The position numbers were made by a program, and so were the translations under genes. The notes below the pieces were generated by a model, which was not told the DNA's origin, ran no database searches, and saw only the letters and a list, made by a program, of their open reading frames with translations. Shown piece by piece: positions 54,241-62,859 of a stretch of 64,000 nt of DNA (its first letter is position 1; each line of letters starts with the position of its first letter). Source of the DNA: JAFEDN01 sp963832945 (GTDB lineage: Bacteria > Pseudomonadota > Gammaproteobacteria > Coxiellales > Coxiellaceae); the NCBI GenBank assembly GCA_963832945.1, contig CAWHVV010000011.1, positions 1 to 64,000 of the forward strand, written 5' to 3'.

Positions 54241-54312
54241 ACGCCGTTTTACACACAATAATAAAAATGTGTACTTGATTAAACATTTTTAAACTTAAAG
54301 GGGATTTGAGAT

Positions 54313-55233
54313 ATGACTAAAAAGAACGATATAGAGAAAATGAGTCCGGAACAATTGGTTACGTTAGGTACCGAATATGAAAAAGGCATTGGTGTTGAGA
54401 AAGATGCCAAAATGGCCGTGCGATTATATGGCCTGGCTGCTGAAAAGGGTAATCCGCGAGCCCAATGGCATTTAGGTTTCCATTATATAAATGGCCATGT
54501 AGTGGCACAAAACCTCAACGAGGGGGCGCGTCTGTTTCGCTTATCCGCTGAACAAGGGGACGCGGAAGCACAAAGTGGTTTAGGGTATTTATATAATCAG
54601 GGCCTCGGAGTAGAAAAAGACATTAAAGAAGCAGTGAGATTATATCGGTTAGCTGCCAATCAAGGGAATATGGTTGCACAATTTAATGTAGGTAATTATT
54701 ACGAAAATGGCATTATAGTAGAAAAAGATTGCAAAGAAGCGGCGCGATTTTATCGTTTAGCTGCTGAACAAAAACATCCAATAGCACAATTTAAATTAGG
54801 TGTTATGTACGAGAAAGGTATCGGAGTTGAAAAAGATGCTAAGGAGGCAGTGCGATTATACCGTTTAGTTGCCGATCAACAACCTAATCCCAGAGCGCAA
54901 TATAACTTAGCCGTTTGTTATCATGATGGCATCGGGGTGGAAAAAAACATCGAAGAAGCGTTGCGTTTATACCGTTTGATTATTGATGATCCCCATTTTA
55001 AACATTTTCCAATCCTCCGTCCGGAGGACGCCAAAGAAGATATGCAGTCATGCAATTTAGCTTCTATTACCCGTGCGAAAGCGGAGTGCTTTCTAGGTTT
55101 CTACATTTCAACTGGTAGCTATGGTTTTAAACTAGATCCAATAAAAGCAGTTCGATTATTTAGTTCAGCTGCCCAGAAAGGAGTTGTTCCACAAGAAAAT
55201 ATCTTAACTTCCTGTTACAGAGAATTGGCCTAA
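54313..55233 (+). CDS. Sel1-repeat protein, second of a tandem pair, tail lost by frameshift
   Basis: A 306-aa paralogue of the previous gene, with the same opening (MTKKN) and about seven Sel1 repeats (e.g. GLGVEKDIKEAVRLYRLAAN). It ends in SCYRELA-stop. Where the first paralogue reads on through QSFGLMK, this one lacks one base, and the homologous tail (DVNETRYWQTEVEKFSG) remains readable out of frame down to 55328. So the last roughly 30 residues have been lost. The function is unknown. Confidence 0.82.
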   Translation: MTKKNDIEKMSPEQLVTLGTEYEKGIGVEKDAKMAVRLYGLAAEKGNPRAQWHLGFHYINGHVVAQNLNEGARLFRLSAEQGDAEAQSGLGYLYNQGLGVEKDIKEAVRLYRLAANQGNMVAQFNVGNYYENGIIVEKDCKEAARFYRLAAEQKHPIAQFKLGVMYEKGIGVEKDAKEAVRLYRLVADQQPNPRAQYNLAVCYHDGIGVEKNIEEALRLYRLIIDDPHFKHFPILRPEDAKEDMQSCNLASITRAKAECFLGFYISTGSYGFKLDPIKAVRLFSSAAQKGVVPQENILTSCYRELA

Positions 55234-55570
55234 TGAACAGGAAAAGCAGGATAGATGTGAATGAAACGCGGTATTGGCAGACAGAAGTAGAAAAATTTTC
55301 TGGAAAAAAAATCACATTTGACTATTAAAAGAGGTCAGGCCTGGCCCCCTCTTCCTCGGGGCCGGGCAACCCTATCCCGCGGGTTTTTATCGCAACAGCC
55401 GATTCCAGCAACGACCAATCTTGGGGTAATTTTCTTTTCTATACTGTATCCTGAATTGTACAAATTATAATGGGACAGCGCGATTCATGGATGTCTTAAT
55501 ATTTTCTTAATCATTAACTTTTACAATTTTATTTTATTTTTTTACGTAAATTTTTTTATAGAGGGTGATT
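55234..55570. other. Gap after the second Sel1 gene: lost tail, palindrome, promoter region
   Basis: The first 95 bases still encode, out of frame, the tail of the second Sel1 protein (stop at 55326-55328). A GGTCAGGCCTGGCCC palindrome follows. The rest is AT-rich and should contain the promoter of the next gene, whose GAGGG site is at 55561. I see no other gene. Confidence 0.6.
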
Positions 55571-56683
55571 ATGAAATATTCTATTCAAGGGTTGGAAACG
55601 GAAGCTAAAAAGTTGATTAAAAACGGAGGGTGGTCTTCTGCAAAATCGCTTCGTGAAAAATTTTTACCGATAGCGATAAAGACATTGATGGCCGCTGACA
55701 CCACAGGTGAGGTTCTCCAAATATTTAAAATAATAAATAATAAGGCCAAATTTATGCATATTGCCGGCAGTTTCAAAGGAATTAATACAGATAATTATAA
55801 ACACATCGCACAAGGGAGTAAAATTGAAAGACATTACGGGGCTACTACCAGCATCATGCATTTAATCGGCGAATTTTGTGCACAAAAACTGGAGTATATC
55901 CATCAGGAAAAACCTAAAGATATCTCGGCGCTTACTGTGGCTTTTGGAGAACTCAGAAGTAAACTGGAAAAAGATTATAAAAGCGTTAATTCTGAAGAGG
56001 TTCTGCAATCCTGGAAACAGTGGAATTTAAAGTCAGCCGGCGAAGAAAAACTTGATAAATTTCTTCCCCATCCACCGCTCGCGTCCAGGCCGTTCCTGGG
56101 GAAAGACGATTGGGAAATGATCGAACCTATCGATCAACAATTGGATAGGAAAATTGAATTTTCAGAGGCTGTTTTCCAGGAAATTAAAATGAGCGGCAAG
56201 TCCAAGGACAAGGTAAATATTGTAAGAAATCTGGAAAAAACAGTGGTAGACGATATTAATAGTTATTTTCTTGGTTATAAAGGAATTACTGATCTGGCGA
56301 GCGCTATAAAAATTTTTAGTAACACGGATAAATATAAAGAATTAACCGATGTATGTAAAAATATCCAAACATTATTTGATTTCATTCAAGATAAGTCACT
56401 TTGGGAAGTACAGGATGAAGCAGAAAAAATTGAGAAAACGTGGAATGACGTCAGTGATTGGCTGATTTTAAAATTTTTAACTCCAGAAGAAACACAATTG
56501 GAGCAATCAGAACAGATTGAATCGAAAACTTCGCAATCATCGTCCGCCGGACGTTTGCCAATTACTCGCAGCTTAAGTTTTTCCTCAGGAGTGAGTCCTT
56601 ATGCTTTTTTACCTAAAGTAAAACAGAAAAATATCCCAGAAAATTCTTCTCGGAAAAATCGGAGTTTTTCTTTTGAAGGTTAA
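55571..56683 (+). CDS. Unknown protein with a Ser-rich C-terminal tail, effector candidate
   Basis: A 370-aa protein; ATG 55571 is preferred over an upstream GTG because of its distance from the GAGGG site. It is mostly alpha-helical and without membrane segments. I recognise no domain. The tail is rich in serine and basic residues: SQSSSAGRLPITRSLSFSSG, then NIPENSSRKNRSFSFEG. Ser/Glu-rich disordered C-termini are common in type IVB-secreted effectors, and RSLSFSS resembles the RQFSFSS opening of the kinase at 34 kb. The effector role is inference. Confidence 0.6.
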   Translation: MKYSIQGLETEAKKLIKNGGWSSAKSLREKFLPIAIKTLMAADTTGEVLQIFKIINNKAKFMHIAGSFKGINTDNYKHIAQGSKIERHYGATTSIMHLIGEFCAQKLEYIHQEKPKDISALTVAFGELRSKLEKDYKSVNSEEVLQSWKQWNLKSAGEEKLDKFLPHPPLASRPFLGKDDWEMIEPIDQQLDRKIEFSEAVFQEIKMSGKSKDKVNIVRNLEKTVVDDINSYFLGYKGITDLASAIKIFSNTDKYKELTDVCKNIQTLFDFIQDKSLWEVQDEAEKIEKTWNDVSDWLILKFLTPEETQLEQSEQIESKTSQSSSAGRLPITRSLSFSSGVSPYAFLPKVKQKNIPENSSRKNRSFSFEG

Positions 56684-56717
56684 CCGCCTGCACTTCGTTG
56701 CGTGATGAGGTCAAACT

Positions 56718-56740
56718 CCCTCTCTCCTTGTGGGAGAGGG
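56718..56740. repeat. CCCTCTC/GAGAGGG palindrome, copy 2
   Basis: CCCTCTC...GAGAGGG between convergent genes (the Ser-rich-tail protein and the nucleotidyltransferase-like protein). It is the same type as the palindromes at 52971 and 60982. Confidence 0.55.
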
Positions 56741-56781
56741 TTGGGGAGAGATGTGAAAATGTAGTGCCATTGGACAGACTC

Positions 56782-59280
56782 TTAACAAATGCAACAATTA
56801 TTTACTGAATTCTGATTATTGTCATATTTCAATCCAGCCGTTGATATAAATCGGGGCAGAGTCGAGGGAGGGTTTTGGGGGACTCGGCTATTGGAAATAT
56901 ACCATTCTTCCATGAGAATATTATTAATCTCTTCCGGCTGGTAATCGAAGTGATCATTGTGGTGAAGAATGGATTCCGTTTCGATGTTATAACCAAAAAT
57001 TGCAGCATTAAAAGTCAACCGTTCTTTAAAGCACATCAGCAAATTCTGTTTTAGCACAAAATCTTTAGTTTCTTTATCTACTTTAGGAGCGATATAATGT
57101 TTTGGAAAATATTCATCGGTTTGGCTCAGTGTCAGTATCACTAAAAAAATATCAATAGCAACTGTACTTTTATATATATTAGGAATTTTATTAATAAGAT
57201 CATGGTAATACTTTGAAAAATTTGCTTTGATATTAATATTTTCTAACGCACTGGAAAAATATTTTTCGACAGATTCGGTAGAGACTTTTTTAATCTCCGC
57301 ATTCACCTCTAATATATTCCGGGCTAATCGCCAAAAATGCCCGGTTGACTCAGAATGTTTGGACTCCAGGCTTTTATATAAATAATTTTGAAATGAAGAA
57401 AATAGTAAGGCCTTAAAGGGACTGATTTTTTCATTTTTCAGCGCTTCATAGAGGGATGAACTATAAATTGAAGCAATGACCAGAATTTCCGGAATAAATT
57501 TTTCAATCAGATTTTCCATCCAATCCGGCACAGAAAAAAGACCGGTATCGCGAAAAAACAGCAAACGAAACAATTTTTTGGGGTCCCTGGACAGGCTTAA
57601 TATGGATAAAATAATTTCAATGACTTGATGTTCATTATCATCGGTGATGACGTATGGATCTTTCGGTGAGTTCCGTAAATGTTCCAACAGGTTTCTAATT
57701 TTCTCTGGCGGAGATTTTGTGATCGCAACAAGAATTTTCTCAATAATTTCGCTCACCTCAGGTAATAAGAGTAATTCAGAACATGTTATATTTTGAATTA
57801 ATTCTATCGCAGGTTTTTGATTGTTCCTGACAGCAGTTAAAAATCCTTGAGAGCATTGCGGAATGACTGTCTCGACCTTGAGATTACCGTTATCTAGCCA
57901 TTTAATTTTTAAAGATAACGCATTAAAAGTAAAATCCAGATTGAGATGGTCTTTTCTTTGAGCGTTCATAAAGCGCAATGCAGCGGATATATGATTAATC
58001 GATAGTGAAAAAATGACTAAATAAGGAATCGGCAATTGTTTATAATGATCAATAATCCTGTTTTCTTTTAATTTTTCTAAAAGATTAACCGGCGAGTTTT
58101 TTTTATCCTTTAACCAGATACGCATGTCCAGATCATGAGGATTTTTTTTCATTAATAATGAACGCATTAATCCTCCGAAGGCTTCGATAATTAGAGTATT
58201 ATCAATTTTAGCGATAGCATAAGAAATTTTTGCAAAAGTTGTTAAAAGCATCAGAAGCTCTGGAGAATCCGCAGTATTATATTTTTGTTTTATTCTCTTT
58301 TCCAGATTATTTTCCAGAGATTTAATGACTTTCGGAATCATGATGGAAAATTCGCGAGTGAATGCGTCGGACTTTCTTATTTTACGAACAGGCGGGCAAA
58401 AGCTCGAATCGGGCAGAGGTTTTTTTTCGATTTCCGGAGGGATAAACATAATAGGAAATGCTTTTACTTTAAGACGCGGGTCCTGTGATATAGGCAGACA
58501 GAGAATGTATAACGTACTTTGATCACGAAATGTAATCATGATAGTTTTTTCGCTATTTGATTTGCCTATTTTTATGACTCTTGAATTTCTATCGCCTATA
58601 TAATTGATATGGGTTTCGGTAGTGAGTGGCAATAGATACTGATATATTTTTTCAATGGATTCGTAAATAACCAGGCGATTGTAGCCTTGCTGTTGTGTAC
58701 ACAGCATTCGCGCCGGTTGTTTATCTTCATATCTTTGATTTTCAATAAAATCGGTTATTCTGGAGATTTTTTTATTGATATCATAATGAATGGAATCGTC
58801 ATTATTGATTGAAAGTAAATTCCCTAATTTATTGGCTTTATATTCTGTATGAGCCCATTGAAAATCTTTCAGGGATTCCCGATTAGTTAAAGCAATATTT
58901 TCGATAGTTTCAGAATTTTTTTTCTCTTCATTTTTGGTTGAGGTCAGGGAAGATGAAAATGTATCAGGCTCAGACAAACAGATGTTTCTTTTGATAACTG
59001 TGGTGGGAAGTTCAGCCAAAAAAACCTGGTTATCTAAACAGGTGACACAAAAGTTTTTTTTCAGGAAATTTAGCTGCCGATTATTTATTAGTTTTTCGGA
59101 AAAAATAACCGATAGTTGATAAACTGTGTCGGGATTATTTGTTTTCGTTAAATTAAATTTCCATAGAGAATTGGCTATTCCTAATTTCATTTTTCTAAAT
59201 CTTAGCACCAGAGGCATGGCTTCCTGAATTTTTTTAATGTTTAGTATTGAATAGTTAATATCTTTTGCAATCATGCTCAT
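56782..59280 (-). CDS. Large protein with poly(A)-polymerase/CCA-type nucleotidyltransferase motifs, ending CCIC
   Basis: An 832-aa protein from ATG 59280 (an upstream TTG adds 8 residues). In the longer numbering, residues 372-400 read IIEAFGGLMRSLLMKKNPHD followed by LDMRIWL, the GG-(x)-R-x-LL...D-x-D pattern of the class II tRNA-nucleotidyltransferase/poly(A)-polymerase head. At 454-463 LNLDFTFNAL corresponds to the family's RDFTINAL. The remainder is helical and unrecognised. The last four residues are CCIC, a possible CaaX or CXC prenylation site as used by some Legionella effectors in host cells. The protein is far longer than normal CCA enzymes and is probably not a housekeeping one. 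Confidence 0.65.
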   Translation of the reverse strand: MSMIAKDINYSILNIKKIQEAMPLVLRFRKMKLGIANSLWKFNLTKTNNPDTVYQLSVIFSEKLINNRQLNFLKKNFCVTCLDNQVFLAELPTTVIKRNICLSEPDTFSSSLTSTKNEEKKNSETIENIALTNRESLKDFQWAHTEYKANKLGNLLSINNDDSIHYDINKKISRITDFIENQRYEDKQPARMLCTQQQGYNRLVIYESIEKIYQYLLPLTTETHINYIGDRNSRVIKIGKSNSEKTIMITFRDQSTLYILCLPISQDPRLKVKAFPIMFIPPEIEKKPLPDSSFCPPVRKIRKSDAFTREFSIMIPKVIKSLENNLEKRIKQKYNTADSPELLMLLTTFAKISYAIAKIDNTLIIEAFGGLMRSLLMKKNPHDLDMRIWLKDKKNSPVNLLEKLKENRIIDHYKQLPIPYLVIFSLSINHISAALRFMNAQRKDHLNLDFTFNALSLKIKWLDNGNLKVETVIPQCSQGFLTAVRNNQKPAIELIQNITCSELLLLPEVSEIIEKILVAITKSPPEKIRNLLEHLRNSPKDPYVITDDNEHQVIEIILSILSLSRDPKKLFRLLFFRDTGLFSVPDWMENLIEKFIPEILVIASIYSSSLYEALKNEKISPFKALLFSSFQNYLYKSLESKHSESTGHFWRLARNILEVNAEIKKVSTESVEKYFSSALENINIKANFSKYYHDLINKIPNIYKSTVAIDIFLVILTLSQTDEYFPKHYIAPKVDKETKDFVLKQNLLMCFKERLTFNAAIFGYNIETESILHHNDHFDYQPEEINNILMEEWYISNSRVPQNPPSTLPRFISTAGLKYDNNQNSVNNCCIC

Positions 59281-59434
59281 AGTTCGTGAAAATAATATAA
59301 TCAAAGTTTTATTTTCAATTTTATAATTAACTGAAGAGACAAAATGAGGGAGAATTTTCGCGATAATTTCGAGTAATATTTTGTTCTCTAATATTTTATA
59401 TATTTTCGGATCGGGTGTGAATTTTAATTCGATG

Positions 59435-60886
59435 CTAAATCCTTTTTTTTTTCGTGACCATATTGTTAGATTCTTCCGGAAAGAAGAATTTAATAATATT
59501 CTTTATTTTTTCAACAGTTAACTCCTGATTTATTCTGACTGGTTCAAAAATTTCCATGAAAGGAATATAAATATTTTCATTCAATCCGTTTAAACCTGCA
59601 AACACACTTCCCGTTAAAACTTCCCCGGCGGTAAACTGACCGGAAATTATCAATGAAATAATAAAAAATATATTTCCCAATAATTCTGAATAGAGAAAGT
59701 GTTTAAATTCATGGATAGTACTGCACTTATTGTCATAATATTGACTGATTCGATCTATTTCTCTAAAAAGGAAATTGCAGAATATGGCGACGAGTATTGA
59801 GCAGATTGGTCCGATTATTTTATCATCATGAGGATATTTGAAAAGTAATAAAGTAGCGACAAAAAAAGCCAGCTTGCTAATAACAGCGACGATAATGGGT
59901 CTAAAACGGTGTTTATGAACATACATGGGAGAAAAATTAGTGGGCGGGTCTGATAAAATTAATTTTGGATAAAATGTGGTGTGGTTCAAATCCTGAGTTC
60001 GGAGATAGAACAGGGGAAAATTTTCAGAATTAATGGGATGCGCTAATTTTTTTGTGTAAATACGTGCCCTGGGGACGGCGCCTCCATATTCCAGACTAAA
60101 TTGATACTGCCAGTTAGCGGGAATGGATTCATTGAGAATTTGTAATCGGTTATTAAAAATATTATAAAAATTTTTAACCTTAATAATATCAATAGCCAGG
60201 CTTGAACTAAATTCCTTAATTGTTTTCTGGTAATCCGGGTCTATAAAAAATAGCAGGGTTCCCTGTACGCCGACTTCTATGTGGTCGTTTTCAAATTGAA
60301 TTTCATAGATCGGAAAGAAATTTTTAAAATGCTTCTTCAAAAAAAACCGCATCGAGTTTTTCAAATCCTTTTCTTCATCCAGAATGAATTTAAGTCTTAA
60401 ATTATCTGATTTATTCTCCTGCCAGGTAACCATGAGTTCTTTGCTGATTGCATTTTTTATATCCTGGCGTCGGTTAAGAAATGTAGTGTATGAAAAACCG
60501 GTTATTTTACTATTAATAAAATTAATCCCGGTTAAACACAACAAGTCCGCAAAAATCGCGGCGGGTATTCTTCCTGTCATTAAGGGCTCTAACATATTCA
60601 AGCCGGACAGATAATCGCATAGAAAAAAAAATCCATAAAGCGTCGTAAAAATTTTTAAATTTTCAAAATGGCTTAAATATTTTTTTTTAGGCTCTGGTGG
60701 AAATGTTAATTTTAAATGAATTCCCAGATTCACTATTCTGCTTAAGAGATAGCCGGAGAGCTTTATATGCCAGGGGATAGATTTCGTGAACTCCGACAAC
60801 AGAGTGACGGTTACTCCTGAGAATGTAAAATCAAAAGACTGAAGAAAATTGATTTTTTCATCGTTTCCAAAATTATTTGAATTCAT
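59435..60886 (-). CDS. Membrane protein of unknown function, upstream of the nucleotidyltransferase-like gene
   Basis: A 483-aa protein. There is a hydrophobic N-terminal part (NLKIFTTLYGFFFLCDYLSG, AAIFADLLCLTGINFI), a soluble middle (about 160-350) and a C-terminal group of membrane segments (IIVAVISKLAFFVATLLLF, IIGPICSILVAIFCNFLF, LLGNIFFIISLIISGQFTAG). The soluble part has EYGGAVPRARIYTKKL. No family is recognised. It is in the same direction as, and 154 bp upstream of, the CCIC-ending protein, so the two may form a pair. Confidence 0.6.
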   Translation of the reverse strand: MNSNNFGNDEKINFLQSFDFTFSGVTVTLLSEFTKSIPWHIKLSGYLLSRIVNLGIHLKLTFPPEPKKKYLSHFENLKIFTTLYGFFFLCDYLSGLNMLEPLMTGRIPAAIFADLLCLTGINFINSKITGFSYTTFLNRRQDIKNAISKELMVTWQENKSDNLRLKFILDEEKDLKNSMRFFLKKHFKNFFPIYEIQFENDHIEVGVQGTLLFFIDPDYQKTIKEFSSSLAIDIIKVKNFYNIFNNRLQILNESIPANWQYQFSLEYGGAVPRARIYTKKLAHPINSENFPLFYLRTQDLNHTTFYPKLILSDPPTNFSPMYVHKHRFRPIIVAVISKLAFFVATLLLFKYPHDDKIIGPICSILVAIFCNFLFREIDRISQYYDNKCSTIHEFKHFLYSELLGNIFFIISLIISGQFTAGEVLTGSVFAGLNGLNENIYIPFMEIFEPVRINQELTVEKIKNIIKFFFPEESNNMVTKKKRI

Positions 60887-60981
60887 GTCACCTTATCCGT
60901 TCAATTTATAAAATACCCGTTTGAATTTTAGTATAACTGATCTTAAAATTTTCGGAAAGAATGTGGAGTATGGGCAGCAAT

Positions 60982-61011
60982 TCCCTCTCCCCCGAGTACG
61001 GGGGAGAGGGA
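60982..61011. repeat. CCCTCTCCCCC/GGGGGAGAGGG palindrome, copy 3
   Basis: TCCCTCTCCCCC, six bases, GGGGGAGAGGGA: a perfect 12-bp inverted repeat between the membrane-protein gene start and the fumC end. It is the strongest of the three members of this palindrome group. Confidence 0.6.
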
Positions 61012-61064
61012 GGATTCGGTCAGAATTAAATTAAAAAAGTACTACGAGCAAAATGCGATTTGAT

Positions 61065-62453
61065 TTAGACCATTTTTTCCGGCTTAACAGCCTCATCAAA
61101 TTGCTCACCGCTCAAGTAGCCCAGAGCGATGGCGGCTTCGCGCAGGCTTGTGCCCTCGGCGTGGGCTTTTTTCGCAATCGAGGCGGCCTTGTCATAACCG
61201 ATGACAGGATTCAGCGCGGTCACCAGCATTAAAGAATGATCCAGATAATACTGAATACGTTGACGATTTGCGCGCAAACCCGCGATACAATTTTCGGTGA
61301 ATGAGCGGCTGGCGTCGGAAAGTAAATAGATTGACTGAATCAGATTGTAGGCGATCACCGGTTTAAAAACATTCAGTTCAAAATTTCCCTGAGAACCTGC
61401 GATGCCGATGGTGGTGTCGTTACCCATAACCTGCAGGCAGACCATGGTCATGGCTTCGGATTGAGTGGGATTAACTTTGCCCGGCATAATGGAAGAGCCC
61501 GGTTCGTTCTCGGGAAGAATCAGTTCACCCAGCCCACAACGAGGCCCTGAACCCAGCCAGCGAATATCGTTAGCAAGTTTCATCAGCGCGCAGGCCAGCG
61601 TTTTTAGCACGCCGCTGGTCAGCACCAGTTCGTCATGAGAGGCGAGGGCGGCAAATTTATTGGGAGCGGAAACAAACGGTAATCCGGTTAATTCCGCGAT
61701 ATGCGCCGCGGTTTTAACTGCGAATTCAGGATGGGTATTGAGTCCTGTCCCCACGGCAGTGCCGCCGATCGCCAGACGGAAAATATAGGGCAAAACATCG
61801 CGGATGGCGCTAAGGCTCAGATCTAATTGCGCCACGTATCCAGAAAATTCCTGGCCTAATGTCAGCGGCACCGCATCCTGAAGATGAGTACGGCCAATTT
61901 TTATAACATCGTTGAATTCCTGTTGTTTTTGCTGCAAAGCATCACGCAGTTTAGTCACAGCAGGAATTAATCTATTAACCAGCATTTCCGCAGTTGCGAT
62001 ATTGATTGCAGTTGGAAACGTATCGTTGGAAGATTGCGACATATTGACATCGTCGTTCGGATGAATTGGTTTTTTGCTGCCGAGTTCGCCGCCTGCCAAT
62101 TCAATAGCGCGATTGCTGATAACCTCATTGACATTCATATTGGTTTGCGTGCCGCTGCCGGTCTGCCAGATTTTCAGCGGAAAGTGCGCATACAGTTTGC
62201 CGCTAATCACCTCATCGGCGGCCTCTTTGATCAGTTTAGCTTTCTCCGACGGCAACTGCCCCAATTCCTGATTCGTCAGCGCCGCCGCTTTCTTCAAAAT
62301 TCCAAACGCCCGAATCAACTCCGGCGGCATCAATTCCCGCCCAATCGCAAAATTATGCAGCGATCGTATCGTCTGCGCCCCCCCATACTGATCAACCGGC
62401 ACTTCCACCTGCCCCATACTATCCGATTCAATTCGCGTCGCATTTTTTTTCAT
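61065..62453 (-). CDS. fumC: Class II fumarate hydratase FumC
   Basis: A 462-aa protein; start ATG 62453 (MKKNATRIESDSMGQVEVP) with GGAAGAA-type site, giving the usual FumC length. Conserved parts are WQTGSGTQTNMNVNEVISNR, HPNDDVNMSQSSNDTFPTAI, KIGRTHLQDAVPLTLGQEFS and the superfamily signature GSSIMPGKVNPTQ. It converts fumarate and malate in the TCA cycle and is iron-independent. A large inverted repeat lies upstream, between it and tRNA-Arg. Confidence 0.97.
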   Translation of the reverse strand: MKKNATRIESDSMGQVEVPVDQYGGAQTIRSLHNFAIGRELMPPELIRAFGILKKAAALTNQELGQLPSEKAKLIKEAADEVISGKLYAHFPLKIWQTGSGTQTNMNVNEVISNRAIELAGGELGSKKPIHPNDDVNMSQSSNDTFPTAINIATAEMLVNRLIPAVTKLRDALQQKQQEFNDVIKIGRTHLQDAVPLTLGQEFSGYVAQLDLSLSAIRDVLPYIFRLAIGGTAVGTGLNTHPEFAVKTAAHIAELTGLPFVSAPNKFAALASHDELVLTSGVLKTLACALMKLANDIRWLGSGPRCGLGELILPENEPGSSIMPGKVNPTQSEAMTMVCLQVMGNDTTIGIAGSQGNFELNVFKPVIAYNLIQSIYLLSDASRSFTENCIAGLRANRQRIQYYLDHSLMLVTALNPVIGYDKAASIAKKAHAEGTSLREAAIALGYLSGEQFDEAVKPEKMV

Positions 62454-62564
62454 AATCAATTCTTCCCAAAAAGTTATGGAACAAAGTACAAATTTCTGCA
62501 CCCATTCAGGTCTTTTTTTATTGGAAAATCCGCCTGCAAGAAAACGTCCAGCTGTGAGCCGAGG

Positions 62565-62638
62565 TTGAACGAAAATCCGGCGGCCAAAGCGGAGCGTACT
62601 ACTGTACGTGAGCATTTGGCCGCCGGATTTTCGTTCAA
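62565..62638. repeat. 24-bp perfect inverted repeat upstream of fumC
   Basis: Bases 62565-62588 (beginning TTGAACGAAAATCCGG) are the exact reverse complement of 62615-62638. The 26-base loop contains CGTAC-TACT-GTACG, so the whole 74 bp can fold as one long hairpin. Such stems are typical of small non-autonomous elements or REP-like units. It lies in the leader region of fumC. Confidence 0.7.
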
Positions 62639-62678
62639 GATCGGCCACAGATGGGCGTTAGTATTCCCACCCTGTAAA

Positions 62679-62755
62679 TGGTGCCCCGGAGAGGATTTGA
62701 ACCTCTGACCTGTCCCTTAGGAGGGGACTGCGCTATCCAGCTGTGCCACCGGGGC
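62679..62755 (-). tRNA. tRNA-Arg (CCT)
   Basis: On the minus strand: acceptor GCCCCGG with CCGGGGC, D arm GCACAGCTGGATAGCGC, anticodon stem GTCCC/GGGAC with loop CTCCTAA (anticodon CCT), T arm AGAGGTTCAAATCCTCT, then A and an encoded CCA. It reads AGG codons. Confidence 0.95.
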
Positions 62756-62859
62756 GAACACCTCTTTATTTCCCATCGGAAAATATCCTGTGATGCAAAT
62801 TATAGAGTAAAGTGATATGATAATGCCATATTATTTTATCTTAGAAAGATTGAGGGTAT

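Noticed and set aside
62454..62648. 65-residue N-terminal extension of FumC
   Set aside because: It is translated from the inverted repeat upstream; the ATG at 62453 gives the normal family length.
61065..62708. Long open frame opposite fumC (62034-62708)
   Set aside because: It lies entirely over fumC, its leader hairpin and the tRNA-Arg, has arginine/proline-rich chance composition and no ribosome site.
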